From NCBI GenBank assembly GCA_944472155.2, contig OX235274.1, forward strand, positions 35,958,052 to 36,022,051: a stretch of DNA of 64,000 nucleotides. Reading direction: 5' to 3'. The translations under genes and the position numbers were made by a program. This stretch comes from Trichobilharzia szidati. Its lineage: Eukaryota; Platyhelminthes; Trematoda; Strigeidida; Schistosomatidae. Numbering within the stretch: the first letter of the stretch is position 1; each line of letters starts with the position of its first letter. The notes under the pieces are model-generated. The model was not told where the DNA came from and searched no databases. It saw only the letters and a list, made by a program, of their open reading frames with translations. Shown here piece after piece: positions 34,745 through 45,754 of this stretch.

Positions 34745-35809
34745 GCTTCCTAATGTGTATTCCCAACAGTTGTACGACATTGCTGCATGCCAAGTAATCC
34801 ACAACGGGAAACTCATGGAATCCTTCGAAGTGAAGACGGAAGTAAGACAAGACTGCCTACTATCTTCAATGAATTTCCTGACTGTGGTAGACTGGATAAT
34901 GCGACAGACAGCGGGCAATGAGGAAACAGGCATAAAATGGACTCACACAAAAAACTTGGGGGATATGGACTTTGCCGGTGATATATGTCTGATTTCCCAC
35001 AAACTGGAAGATTTGCAAGTAAAAAGCGAAATGTTGGCGATAGAAGAAGCATCAAAGGTAGGACTTCTTTTAGGTGAACATAGAAAAACAGAGGCGATGA
35101 AGATTCCTGGCCAACATTAACAGCCACAGTAACAACAACAGACAACAATCAGCATAAATGGGAGAAATTCGAAAGAAGCAACCTCCTCCTACCTACCTAC
35201 CTGGGAAGCATCGTTTCAACTACAGGCGGACGGAATTGGTGAGAATATCAAAGCGAGGATCAGGAAAGCAAAGCAAGCTTTCACTTCTTTCAAGTCTGCG
35301 TGGAGGTCAACAGCACTTGGCATGAAAAATAAGATCCGTATTTTAACTCCAATGTGAAGTCAGTGCTACTACGCAGATGGGTTAAAGACTTGGAACGTCA
35401 TGAAGAGCACCTCAAACAAAGTACATACCTGCTCCAACAGCTGTCTTCGCTCAAGATCAGATGGAGGGCCAGAAAAGATCAGCAACAGGGATATGTGGCA
35501 ATGAACAAATCAACCAACCAACCCAGCAGGAATCGAATGTGCAACAAATCTGCAGGAAGATATGGAGGTGGATTGGCCATACTCTGAGAAAACAAACCAT
35601 CAAGTGAGTGACATCATACGCCAGGCCATCACTGTAGTGGAGCCCGAACGAGAAGCAACGAGTCGGTCCTCAGTGCAAGGGTGGGTTGATATGGAGAAGG
35701 TCATTTGAAGAGGAGATGAAGGCATGTCGGCAGATGTGGAGCTAAGTGAAAATGTTGGCGGAGAACCGAACGCAATGCAGACGTGTGGTTGAAGCTCTAT
35801 ATTCCTCTA
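34745..35809 (+). mobile_element. RTE1 LINE, 3' part, cut by the assembly gap
   Basis: Frame 34755-35120 reads YDIAACQVIHNGKLMESFEV, NEETGIKWTHTKNLGDMDFA and GDICLISHKLED (catalytic box FAGD), then shifted frames to the tail GAAGCTCTATATTCCTCTA directly at the N run. Confidence 0.8.
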
Positions 35810-36306
35810 NNNNNNNNNNNNNNNNNNNNNNNNNNNNNNNNNNNNNNNNNNNNNNNNNNNNNNNNNNNNNNNNNNNNNNNNNNNNNNNNNNNNNNNNNNN
35901 NNNNNNNNNNNNNNNNNNNNNNNNNNNNNNNNNNNNNNNNNNNNNNNNNNNNNNNNNNNNNNNNNNNNNNNNNNNNNNNNNNNNNNNNNNNNNNNNNNNN
36001 NNNNNNNNNNNNNNNNNNNNNNNNNNNNNNNNNNNNNNNNNNNNNNNNNNNNNNNNNNNNNNNNNNNNNNNNNNNNNNNNNNNNNNNNNNNNNNNNNNNN
36101 NNNNNNNNNNNNNNNNNNNNNNNNNNNNNNNNNNNNNNNNNNNNNNNNNNNNNNNNNNNNNNNNNNNNNNNNNNNNNNNNNNNNNNNNNNNNNNNNNNNN
36201 NNNNNNNNNNNNNNNNNNNNNNNNNNNNNNNNNNNNNNNNNNNNNNNNNNNNNNNNNNNNNNNNNNNNNNNNNNNNNNNNNNNNNNNNNNNNNNNNNNNN
36301 NNNNNN
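35810..36306. other. assembly gap (497 Ns)
   Basis: The sequence is unknown. It separates the 3' end of a + strand RTE1 from a + strand RTE2 3' end. Confidence 1.
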
Positions 36307-36645
36307 AACAGTCTAAGCCACGTAGGAAGGTGTAGACTTCCTGGTTGGGATCCTCGGGACGGTAAAAACCAATGGTTGGAAACAATTGGTGACATGGCTC
36401 AAAATCGTTCTCAATAGCTGGCGCAGATGCATCCACTCCTTGTGACTTATGATTCTCAATTAAACTGTTTTGTTCTCCGTTATTACTCTTCCTTTGTCTC
36501 ACACCTCTGTTTACTGTCTCTAATATGCAGTTCTTCTACTTTCTTCTCTTGCTTTGTGTGCTACATGGAGTGTGGCAACTTGAACTGCCGCACATATGTG
36601 CAAAGTTCTATATCGAAAACCGACCGACCGACCGAATGGCACTTC
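36307..36645 (+). mobile_element. RTE2 LINE, 3' end
   Basis: Starts in the C-terminal GRCRLPGWDPRDGKNQWLET block (cf. SRLPGWGPRDSSKRY in the palindrome), then a stop and a 3'UTR ending in a (GACC)n tail at 36622-36635. Opposite-strand relatives lie at 48370 and 61098. Confidence 0.75.
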
Positions 36646-36654
36646 TGATTGAAC

Positions 36655-36940
36655 CGGTGCTCGTAATCTATATTTACACCTCCTAACTTCCTTTTCAAGT
36701 TAAAATTATTATTTCAATTTGTTTCCATGCTCATTTTCTATACACCTGTAATTCGCTATAATCCCGTGTAATTTTGTTTCTAAGCCTCTTGTAAACCATA
36801 TCTAGTTGAAAATAATTGTCACCTTTTTCTGTTCGGCGTCGTAATTATGTATCCATGTAAAACTATGCATTCAAATGCGATTGTACAGTCGCTTTTGAAA
36901 ATGAAATCACTGAAAAGATATCTTTGCTGAACTTCGTGCT
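36655..36940 (-). mobile_element. Penelope end fragment
   Basis: Antisense to the left end of the 24870 element: ATCTAGTTGAAAATAATTGT, GCGATTGTACAGTCGCTTTT and GAAATCACTGAAAAGATA. No coding part. Confidence 0.5.
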
Positions 36941-36944
36941 GTCG

Positions 36945-37565
36945 TAGTTGTTGATGTTGTTGTGCTCTCGCATTTTAAGACAGACACAGTCTATGGTGTG
37001 TTTTTATGTGATCATGTCACGATTTGAACAGTCATTCAACATCTTTAGGCTTTTGCTGTGTTTTTTTTATATTTTTCCCTAACACATCCTTTTAAAATTC
37101 GCATAGTTCTACCTGTACCTTGCGATAATATATCAATCTCGCACTAGATCTGTTTTCGAAAAATTGATAAAATTCACTGTGAGGAAACCTTGAGTGAAGT
37201 GAAGTGAAGTGAAGTTAGATGGTGCACAATAAACACAGTATACTGCATGAGGTTACCTGTCGAGTCCGGTAGTTGCTGGCTTTATTGTTGTGTCCTCGAT
37301 GCACCTGAGAGTTTCTTCTATTCATACTCGCATGAAGTAAGTTGTTTACAGAAAACGTGCATAAATATGCAAACTGGTTAATCTTGTTAAGTGCTTTACT
37401 TCTTATCATGGAACACTTATGTGTGTAAGACTTTAGTACACTGCATAGAGCTTTCAAAATCTGTCAGTAGGGCGATTGATGTATCGGTAAACCCACCTGT
37501 GGGTACTGTTATAGATATAGACACTTGAACTTACACAGGAAATTAGCGAGTTCATCATGTTGAGC
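36945..37565. other. no recognisable gene
   Basis: Includes the short GTGAA tandem repeat. Otherwise AT-rich. Confidence 0.5.
37193..37215. repeat. (GTGAA)n tandem repeat
   Basis: Four to five units of a pentamer. Confidence 0.8.
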
Positions 37566-37569
37566 TTTG

Positions 37570-37750
37570 ACATTCGCCTCTGTTATACACACAACTGTCT
37601 GCTTGCATTTCATCACGTAGAACTAAACTTGAAACAACTATGGAAGACTTAATGCTCGAACGACTAAGTACAAGAACTTTTGCAATACTGTATTTGGCGA
37701 ATGTTTCATGTGTTGAGGATAGTTCAAAGGCATGAAACTGTTAATTTACT
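37570..37750 (+). mobile_element. CR1-like LINE sliver (extreme C-terminus)
   Basis: One frame reads MLERLSTRTFAILYLANVSC, parallel to YARTSKYKNSTIPYLARVLC in other copies. Strongly decayed. Confidence 0.4.
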
Positions 37751-37789
37751 GCGAAACACTCAGTGTAAGAACAAGACTTACAAGCGAAC

Positions 37790-38404
37790 AATATTCCTGT
37801 TTTCCACTACATCTTCAGGCTTTACTCTAATCTACGTAGATTTATATACATAAAAATGTTAACCAATGACAGTGATTTTGTGGATCAAATAATAATAATG
37901 ATAATAATGTGGTGAATGTTTTGAACTTAGTTAGTAACGATGATTATTATGATAACAAAATATTGATAATAACAAGGTTTATGCAGGTGGCGATAAGAAA
38001 AACAAAGGTAGTGAGTGATATGTGTATATGTAGACAATTCAATGAATAAATAAATTAGGTCAAATCTTGAATGTTACGTTATACTAAAGGTGAACTGGAC
38101 AGATAATCAAAGTTTAAAAGTACGAAGGAAAATTGGAAAATAAGAAAGGATGGGAGGTTTTTCAAGTAGACGACTTTACCTAAGCAGAGGGAGAGACACA
38201 GGTAGAACAAACTTCTTTTGTTGAATGCAAAGACCAGGATTGTCCTCTCGAATTCCCATAGCTTCGACTATTTGTAAAAGACAGGTTCGAAAGGCTCGAT
38301 GGAATGCGATAGATAACTTTGAAGGCACCATTTTTGTCCACTTGGTGACCGCTATCAATCATCAAATGAGCCAAAATAGAACTTCTTATAGATTTTATTT
38401 GACC
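37790..38404 (-). mobile_element. Penelope, distal half (left palindrome arm)
   Basis: - strand: KKGQIKSIRSSILAHLMIDS, NGAFKVIYRIPSSL and, after a frameshift, EAMGIREDNPGLCIQQKK, then the 3' flank with GGCTTTACTCTAATCTACG. It continues the Penelope piece at 42371-42760, from which it is separated by the CR1 insertion. Confidence 0.8.
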
Positions 38405-38884
38405 TTTTTTTAATAATAATAATTGCTTTATTCCAAAACAGTACTTGTTATATGGAATGAAATTCTCAGCATTTTTACAACAGTATTGCATCCAGTTAGT
38501 ACATTATCAATAAATAGAATTCTACATAGATTAAGGAAATCTCAGTTCATTATGACAACATATTGGCGTGTTGGTAGCAAAGCCAAAGTTGAACAGTGTT
38601 TGAAGGTGTTAGAAAAGTAGGTGCTATCATATTTACTGGCGTATTTATTTATTTATTTAAACGCAGAAAAACTTGGTACAATATGGCACCAAGAAAGATG
38701 CGCCACACAATAATAATAAAACAACATAGATTAAAGTAAAAATATAAGTAGAAAACGGATAAAGAACTTCATCTGGAAGGAAAACAGTCATGTTTAACAA
38801 GTTCAAACAGTATTCGTTAACTATCATCAGGAAGGGAAGAAAGAAGGAAATTGCAACACGTTCGCCATTGATTACGATTCTTGG

Positions 38885-39751
38885 TCATATCCGATAACGT
38901 TTCGAGCTATCTCGCGGACCCCAACCAGGGAGTCGTGACACACCAACCGATGCTAATCTAGCACAAATATCCTTCATCCCACGACGCCACGTCATGGACT
39001 GACCACCCCTCCGTCTTTTCCATCCCGTCCCAGGGCTAGCGAACAGAGACCTGTACGGAAGCCTCTGGGATGACATTCGCAGCACATGTCCAAGCCACCG
39101 GAGCCGGTAATCCCAGATGACGACACTCAATGAATGGTAATCTCCACTGTGTTCAAACACACGCCGCCGAACCTCAGAATTACTCACGCGATGATCGAAC
39201 ACGCAGAGTCGCCGCACATCCTCAGCTCGGAGAGGCCAGGTTTCACAGGCGTAGAGCAAGACAGTCCGCACCGAAGCATTGTATACCCGACCTTTGACAG
39301 CCAGGCTAACGTCGCGACGGCGCCAGAGGTGGCACAAGTTGATGTATGCCACCCTAGCCTTCATTATACGGTTGGAAATCTCATCCGTCACCCCTCCACC
39401 AGCACTCACACAACTACCCAGGTACACAAACTTATCAACAACTTCAAGCGGTTCACCTGCAAGAGTGAGTGCAGGTACAGGCTGCTGCCAATCTTGTAAC
39501 AGTACTTTGCACTTAGACGGTGCAAAGCACATACCATGCTTACAGACACTGATCGCCAACTGATTAAGTGCGATTTGGGCAGCCTGCATGCTATCGCACA
39601 GTAAGACGATATCGTCTGCATACTTGAGGTCGAAAAGTCTATCTCCAGGTGGCAGATCTACACCACCTTCACGCACATCCTTCAGAGCTGACTCCAGAAT
39701 GTCATCGATGGCAAAGTTATGGAGAGATTGGGCAACCCTGTCTAACCCCAC
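38885..39751 (-). pseudogene. RTE2 reverse transcriptase C-terminal ORF (288 codons), longest ORF in the window
   Basis: Contains the catalytic box KYADDIVLLC, the ISVCKHGMCFAPSKCKVLL block, VDKFVYLGSCVS, ISNRIMKARVAYINLCHLWR, VRTVLLYACETWPLR and the C-terminal LRWLGHVLRMSSQRLPYRS. Relative to the family, about 13 residues after VFDHR are missing because of a deletion; the right arm instead has a frameshift at that point. It lacks the N-terminal endonuclease and fingers in the same frame, so it is a remnant, though the RT catalytic Asp pair is intact. Confidence 0.75.
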
Positions 39752-39926
39752 TGTTGGTTGGGAACAGTGATGATAGTTGGTTGTATGCCCTCACTCTAAC
39801 TGAGGTGTTTCTGTATAGGGCTTTCAAGATGTTAACAAATTTCTCAGGTACACCTCTCTCTAACAGACAGTTCCAGAGCACAGTTCTGTCCAACGAATCG
39901 AAGGCAGCCCTAATATCAAGAAACAC

Positions 39927-40354
39927 TGCTGGATTGTGCACTTCGGATTGGGAGGGCGATTGTTACTTCCCGGCTGCCCACACCGTGGAAGTTGGTTGCG
40001 TCACCGCAGAGCCCAGGGGACAACTGCTTGAGGCCAGTCACACACGGCCTGTTTTTGTTTCTTGTTTTTCATTTGGTGTGTCTCAGTAGCGTATTTATCA
40101 CTTCTGCCCTGTGACACGGCAGCAGAAAGCGCGGTCGTTGTTAATCCGGGCCCCGACCGATCCGGCATGATATTTTATGATTTATTTGAAGTCATAGGAT
40201 TGGATTGGGTAACTGCTTTTAGTCTAACCGCTATCCAAACAACCCTTCTGGCATGGTAGGACCTGCAGGAACATAAGTTCCAGCCAGTATAGCTTGTTGG
40301 GTCATTGCGGTGTTCAAGCCCGACCACCACGTCAAGGTAGCAGCTCTCGGTCTG
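39927..40354 (-). mobile_element. SINE4, 428-bp short element (left arm)
   Basis: Mirror copy of 45152-45579 with the same flanking 11-bp duplication, TCAAGAAACAC on this strand. Interrupts the RTE2 palm. Confidence 0.8.
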
Positions 40355-40812
40355 TCAAGAAACACAACGATCGTTGGCCTGCAATACGTGTGACGGTGTT
40401 CCAACAACTGACGAAGAGTGAACACATGATCAATGCATCCACGACCTGAACGAAACCCAGCCTGCTCTTCGCGAATCAATCCTTCACGTATTTTGCACAG
40501 CCTGCGAAGCAAGACAGCAGCCAATAATTTAGACGCGACTGGTAGCGGACTGATACCCCTATGATTGTCACACGAATTACGTCGACCCTTTTTAAAGATG
40601 GGGACGATAATGGCTTCGTTCCACATTGATGGTACACTCTCAGTTTCCCATACCTTCCTGAACAACCCAGTTAGAGCCATTGTAAGAGTCTCGCCACCAT
40701 CTTTAAAAAGAGCCGGGGGTAAATTGTCTGGGCCGGGCGCCTTATGGCGCTTTAACACTTGGAGTTCCTTACGGACCTGGCATAAGCGGAAGAAAGAAAC
40801 AAAGTAGCACAT
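40231..40812 (-). pseudogene. RTE2 RT fingers ORF (left arm, 193 codons)
   Basis: QVLKRHKAPGPDNLPPALFK, WNEAIIVPIFKKGRRNSCDN, HRGISPLPVASKLLAAVLLR and EEQAGFRSGRGCIDHVF are RT domains 0 to 2a. The frame is cut at VVFLD by SINE4. The first 10-12 codons lie in CR1 sequence. Confidence 0.75.
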
Positions 40813-41052
40813 AACGGAAAAAAAGACAGAGAAAAGGAAAAGAAAGAAAGAAAATGTTATACCTATAAATGATATGAGTTGGAAAGACGAGGTCCAGTTG
40901 TTCTACTGACTATTTAATGAATTATAGGTGTCACGCCTAATGCTTTCTTTATCGTACAGAACACGAGCTAAGTAGGGTATGGTTGAGTTTTTGTACTTGC
41001 TGGTGCGAGCATATAGTTTTCTATATAGGCTTCTGGTTTTACCTGATGAGAT

Positions 41053-41478
41053 TCAAGGGGAGAGTTGTGAGTGAAGAGGGTGGTGTGAGTTAGATAAAAT
41101 GGGTTTGGCCCATTTTTCACATGAGTCCATGTGCCTGTCAACCAGAATATTAACAAGCTGGTTAAGTGGCACGTTGCTTACCCTGCTGACAACCTTTAAC
41201 ATCCTGCGTAATATGTTATAGCCGTTCTTCAGTAGCCCGGGAAAAACTAAGGGGGAACAGTAGAGAATAATAGGCAGAATGCGAGAGTTAACGAATTGTA
41301 GGAGTAAGGGTTGGGTTATACCAGAATGTCCTAACTTCTTGATGTAGAAGGTAAGATGGAATATTTTCTTAGAAATCGCCAAGATATGAGACGACCAGGA
41401 GAGATCAGCAGATAGAATGACGCCTAGGTATTTAATTTCCGACTTGGTTTCTATTTCAGTGCCATCTATGTTGCACAC
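41053..41478 (-). pseudogene. CR1 C-terminal ORF (left arm)
   Basis: KSEIKYLGVILSADLSWSSH, FVNSRILPIILYCSPLVFPG and LVDRHMDSCEKWAKPIL. Shorter than the right-arm equivalent because of a premature stop after HPLHSQLSP. Confidence 0.7.
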
Positions 41479-41628
41479 CTCGTGAGAGCCAACCAGTTTG
41501 TCTAGGTCGGATTTATGCCTAAAGATGAAATTGACTGTTTGGCATTTGGAGGGGTTTAAGGTAAGACCGTTTTCCTTGGAGCACTGGCTGATTTCTGACA
41601 GAAAGCCATTTAGTTTACAGCAGTCACT

Positions 41629-42264
41629 TTAACATTTGACAGGCAAAGATACTGTCATGTCGTCAGCATATTTGACAAAATTAATGTCATTTGAAGATGG
41701 CAAGTGATGTAGAAAGGAAGAAAAGAGAAGTGGGGAGAGTACAGCACCTTGGGGGATACCAGCTTCAGTGAGCGCAGCAGAGGAGGATTTACCTTTGTAT
41801 ACGGTGTACTGCATTCTGTTAGAGAAATAGGAATGCAGCCAGTTAGTGACCCAGGACTCAATTTTTGTCATAGAGAGCTTATTTAGCAGGAGACATCTAG
41901 GTACAGAGTCGAAAGCCGAAGTGAAGTCGAGAAACGTGCAGCGGACGTATTTGGTACCTTTATCTAATGATGAGACGATACTGTTGTGTAAGGCGGCTGC
42001 AGCGTCTAAAGTGCTCCTACCCTGTCTATAGGCAAATTGTTTGGGGCCTTCACAGCTTTTTAGGGAGGGTTCAAGTTTAAGATGTACTAGTTTTTCCATG
42101 AGCTTTAGAAACAGGAAAGTGATAGCAATGGGTCTGAGCTTTACGTTCTTGCTATTTCCAGGTTTAGGGACAGGGACTATTTTGATGTCTTTCCATGCAA
42201 CAGGTACGACGTTTTTGGAGAAAGAAGCATTTCGGATGTTATGCAGGTATACCATCAGGGCCAA
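41629..42264 (-). pseudogene. CR1 reverse transcriptase ORF (left arm, 211 codons)
   Basis: RT blocks: WKDIKIVPVPKPGNS, LRPIAITFLFLKLMEKLV, QFAYRQGRSTLDAAA, CTFLDFTSAFDSVPR, GIPQGAVLSPLLFS and NFVKYADDMTVS with an intact catalytic YADD. It stops 6 codons later, at a TAA shared with the right arm. Confidence 0.8.
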
Positions 42265-42370
42265 GGCTACGTGAGGGCTTGAGCGTTTTAAGACATTTTA
42301 GAACATCGAGAGCATTAAAGCCATGGAAGTTATCAGCTACATGATTGGTAACATTAGAAGTAGTTATAGT

Positions 42371-42760
42371 AGAAGGACAAACCAAGAAGGAAGATGCTCA
42401 TTGATGCGTTTGTTAAGTTGTCTAGTTGTTCACCCTATGTAGCTTTCTCCACAGGAGCAACTAAATTTATAGATACACATCGAAGTGGCACAGCTAGGTA
42501 GCTTATCTTTCACTTGAGCAATCAAAATTGGTCGGCTAGAAAGTGACAAACAAAGGGTGGCGGCAGTATAAGTTCGTTTCATCGCTCTCGATAATCTCAG
42601 ATGTAAGACTAGGCTAGCCACGTCCCCACTAAATTGCAGTTTCATGAACAGTTGTTTCTTTTTAACTGTTGTCAGTTTTTCTTTATTGTACCTGGTGTTC
42701 ACGTGTCTCCTAACACATCGACTAGGATAACCCATTTTGGATGTATCCAAACTCATTTTC
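42371..42760 (-). mobile_element. Penelope, proximal half (left arm)
   Basis: - strand frame 42430-42756: MGYPSRCVRRHVNTRYNKEK (linker), LRLSRAMKRTYTAATLCLSL and CIYKFSCSCGESYIG, then RTTRQLNKRINEHLPSWF, where CR1 interrupts. Confidence 0.8.
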
Positions 42761-42796
42761 TAGGTAGTCATCTGTATAGATCCATCTTGCTTTAAT

Positions 42797-43134
42797 CGTG
42801 AGGCATTTGATCAGGTACAATAAAGAAAAACTGACAACAGTTAAAAAGAAACAACTGTTCATGAAACTGCAATTTAGTGGGGACGTGGCTAGCCTAGTCT
42901 TACATCTGAGATTATCGAGAGCGATGAAACGAACTTATACTGCCGCCACCCTTTGTTTGTCACTTTCTAGCCGACCAATTTTGATTGCTCAAGTGAAAGA
43001 TAAGCTACCTAGCTGTGCCACTTCGATGTGTATCTATAAATTTAGTTGCTCCTGTGGAGAAAGCTACATAGGGTGAACAACTAGACAACTTAACAAACGC
43101 ATCAATGAGCATCTTCCTTCTTGGTTTGTCCTTC
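42797..43134 (+). mobile_element. Penelope, proximal half (right arm)
   Basis: Frame 42798-43076 is identical in protein to the left-arm copy from RYNKEKL to ESYIG and is followed by the GTGA stop context shared with the left arm. It starts at the palindrome centre, about 20 codons shorter than the left copy. Confidence 0.8.
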
Positions 43135-43241
43135 TACTATAACTACTTCTAATGTTACCAATCATGTAGCTGATAACTTCCATGGCTTTAATGCTCTCGA
43201 TGTTCTAAAATGTCTTAAAACGCTCAAGCCCTCACGTAGCC

Positions 43242-43877
43242 TTGGCCCTGATGGTATACCTGCATAACATCCGAAATGCTTCTTTCTCCAAAAATGTCGT
43301 ACCTGTTGCATGGAAAGACATTAAAATAGTCCCTGTCCCTAAACCTGGAAATAGCAAGAACGTAAAGTTCAGACCCATTGCCATCACTTCCCTGTTTCTA
43401 AAGCTTATGGAAAAACTAGTACTTCTTAAACTTGAACCCTCCCTTAAAAGCTTTGAAGACCCCAAACAATTTGCCTATAGACAGGGTAGGAGCACTTTAG
43501 ACGCTGCAGCCGTCTTACACAACAGTATCGTCTCATCATTAGATAAAGGTGCCAAATACGTCCGCTGCACGTTTCTCGACTTCACTTCGGCTTTCGACTC
43601 TGTACCTAGATGTCTCCTGCTAAATAAGCTCTCTATGACAAAAATTGAGTCCTGGGTCACTAACTGGCTGCATTCCTACTTCTCTAACAGAATGCAGTAC
43701 ACCGTATACAAAGGTAAATCCTCCTCTGCTGCGCTCACTGAAGCTGGTATCCCCCAAGGTGCTGTACTCTCCCCACTTCTCTTTTCTTCCTTTCTACATC
43801 ACTTGCCATCTTCAAATGACATTAATTTTGTCAAATATGCTGACGACATGACAGTATCTTTGCCTGTCAAATGTTAA
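43242..43877 (+). pseudogene. CR1 reverse transcriptase ORF (right arm, 211 codons)
   Basis: Same domain order as the left copy: KDIKIVPVPKPGNSKNVKF, FAYRQGRSTLDAAAV, FLDFTSAFDSVPR, IPQGAVLSPL and KYADDMTVS. YADD is intact, then a TAA after LPVKC. A stop just upstream (GIPA then TAA) separates it from the preceding SLGPDGIPA block. Endonuclease domain absent. Confidence 0.8.
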
Positions 43878-44027
43878 AGTGACTGCTGTAAACTAAATGG
43901 CTTTCTGTCAGAAATCAGCCAGTGGTCCAAGGAAAACGGTCTTACCTTAAACCCCTCCAAATGCCAAACAGTCAATTTCACCTTTAGGCATAAATCCGAC
44001 CTAGACAAACTGGCTGGCTCTCACGAG

Positions 44028-44603
44028 GTGTGCAACATAGATGGCACTGAAATAGAAACCAAGTCGGAAATTAAATACCTAGGCGTCATTCTATCTGCTG
44101 ATCTCTCCTGGTCGTCTCATATCTTGGCGATTTCTAAGAAAATATTCCGTCTTACCTTCTACATCAAGAAGTTAAGACATTCTGGAATAACCCAACCCTT
44201 ACTCCTACAATTCGTTAACTCTCGCATTCTGCCTATTATTCTCTACTGTTCCCCCTTAGTTTTTCCCGGGCTACTGAAGAAAGGCTATAACATATTACGC
44301 AGGATGTTAAAGGTTGTCAGCAGGGTAAGCAACGTGCCACTTAACCAGCTTGTTAATATTCTGGTTGACAGGCACATGGACTCATGTGAAAAATGGGCCA
44401 AACCCATTTTATCTAACTCACACCACCCTCTTCACTCACAACTCTCCCCTTGCATCTCATCAGGCAAAACCAGAAGCCTATATAGAAAACTATATGCTCG
44501 CACCAGCAAGTACAAAAACTCAACCATACCCTACTTAGCTCGTGTTCTGTGCGATAAAGAAAGCATTAGGCGTGACACCTATAATTCATTAAATAGTCAG
44601 TAG
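44028..44603 (+). pseudogene. CR1 C-terminal ORF (right arm, 191 codons)
   Basis: The frame after the shared stop: EIKYLGVILSADLSWSSHIL, FYIKKLRHSGITQPLLLQFV, YCSPLVFPGLLKKGYNILRR, LVDRHMDSCEKWAKP, SGKTRSLYRKLYARTSKYKN and YLARVLCDKESIRRDTYNSL. It reaches the natural C-terminal stop. Confidence 0.78.
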
Positions 44604-44693
44604 AACAACTGGACCTCGTCTTTCCAACTCATATCATTTATAGGTATAACATTTTCTTTCTTTCTTTTCCTTTTCTCTGTCTTTTTTTCCGTT

Positions 44694-45275
44694 ATGTGCT
44701 ACTTTGTTTCTTTCTTCCGCTTATGCCAGGTCCGTAAGGAACTCCAAGTGTTAAAGCGCCATAAGGCGCCCGGCCCAGACAATTTACCCCCGGCTCTTTT
44801 TAAAGATGGTGGCGAGACTCTTACAATGGCTCTAACTGGGTTGTTCAGGAAGGTATGGGAAACTGAGAGTGTACCATCAATGTGGAACGAAGCCATTATC
44901 GTCCCCATCTTTAAAAAGGGTCGACGTAATTCGTGTGACAATCATAGGGGTATCAGTCCGCTACCAGTCGCGTCTAAATTATTGGCTGCTGTCTTGCTTC
45001 GCAGGCTGTGCAAAATACGTGAAGGATTGATTCGCGAAGAGCAGGCTGGGTTTCGTTCAGGTCGTGGATGCATTGATCATGTGTTCACTCTTCGTCAGTT
45101 GTTGGAACACCGTCACACGTATTGCAGGCCAACGATCGTTGTGTTTCTTGACAGACCGAGAGCTGCTACCTTGACGTGGTGGTCGGGCTTGAACACCGCA
45201 ATGACCCAACAAGCTATACTGGCTGGAACTTATGTTCCTGCAGGTCCTACCATGCCAGAAGGGTTGTTTGGATAG
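44694..45275 (+). pseudogene. RTE2 RT fingers ORF (right arm, 193 codons)
   Basis: Protein identical to the left-arm frame 40231-40812. RT fingers up to VVFLD, then 40 codons of SINE4 sequence (TLTWWSGLNTAMTQQ). Confidence 0.75.
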
Positions 45276-45579
45276 CGGTTAGACTAAAAGCAGTTACCCA
45301 ATCCAATCCTATGACTTCAAATAAATCATAAAATATCATGCCGGATCGGTCGGGGCCCGGATTAACAACGACCGCGCTTTCTGCTGCCGTGTCACAGGGC
45401 AGAAGTGATAAATACGCTACTGAGACACACCAAATGTAAAACAAGAAACAAAAACAGGCCGTGTGTGACTGGCCTCAAGCAGTTGTCCCCTGGGCTCTGC
45501 GGTGACGCAACCAACTTCCACGGTGTGGGCAGCCGGGAAGTAACAATCGCCCTCCCAATCCGAAGTGCACAATCCAGCA
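45152..45579 (+). mobile_element. SINE4, 428-bp short element with 11-bp target-site duplication (right arm)
   Basis: GTGTTTCTTGA occurs at 45141-45151 and 45580-45590, and removing the element restores VVFLDIRAAFDSLDRT. The 5' part has CTACCTTGACGTGGTGGTCG and the 3' part has CACGGTGTGGGCAGCCGGGA. A third copy is at 56674-57056. No clear tRNA boxes and no ORF. Confidence 0.85.
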
Positions 45580-45754
45580 GTGTTTCTTGATATTAGGGCT
45601 GCCTTCGATTCGTTGGACAGAACTGTGCTCTGGAACTGTCTGTTAGAGAGAGGTGTACCTGAGAAATTTGTTAACATCTTGAAAGCCCTATACAGAAACA
45701 CCTCAGTTAGAGTGAGGGCATACAACCAACTATCATCACTGTTCCCAACCAACA

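Larger units (their letters stand above)
38641..40776 (-). mobile_element. RTE2 LINE inserted in the CR1 3'UTR (left arm)
   Basis: Mirror image of 44730-46903. Frames: 40231-40812 (fingers), 39717-39941 (palm, FLDIRAAFDSLDRT) and 38885-39751 (FDLKYADDIVLL to LPGWGPRDSSKRYRI). The last is open across a 38-bp deletion relative to the right arm. It carries SINE4 at 39927-40354. Confidence 0.88.
38405..42370 (-). mobile_element. CR1-like LINE inserted in Penelope (left arm), itself split by RTE2
   Basis: 3' end 38405-38637 with (ATT) tail and GGAATAAAGC-type end; main part 40782-42370 with RT frames 41629-42264 and 41053-41478. Mirror image of 43135-47138. Confidence 0.85.

Noticed and set aside
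35742..36502. Long open frames across the N run
   Set aside because: They are open only because the sequence is unknown; flanking codons are LINE tails.
43242..43877. CR1 RT ORF as an active enzyme because YADD is intact
   Set aside because: Stops immediately before and six codons after the motif region are shared by both arms; no endonuclease domain is present.
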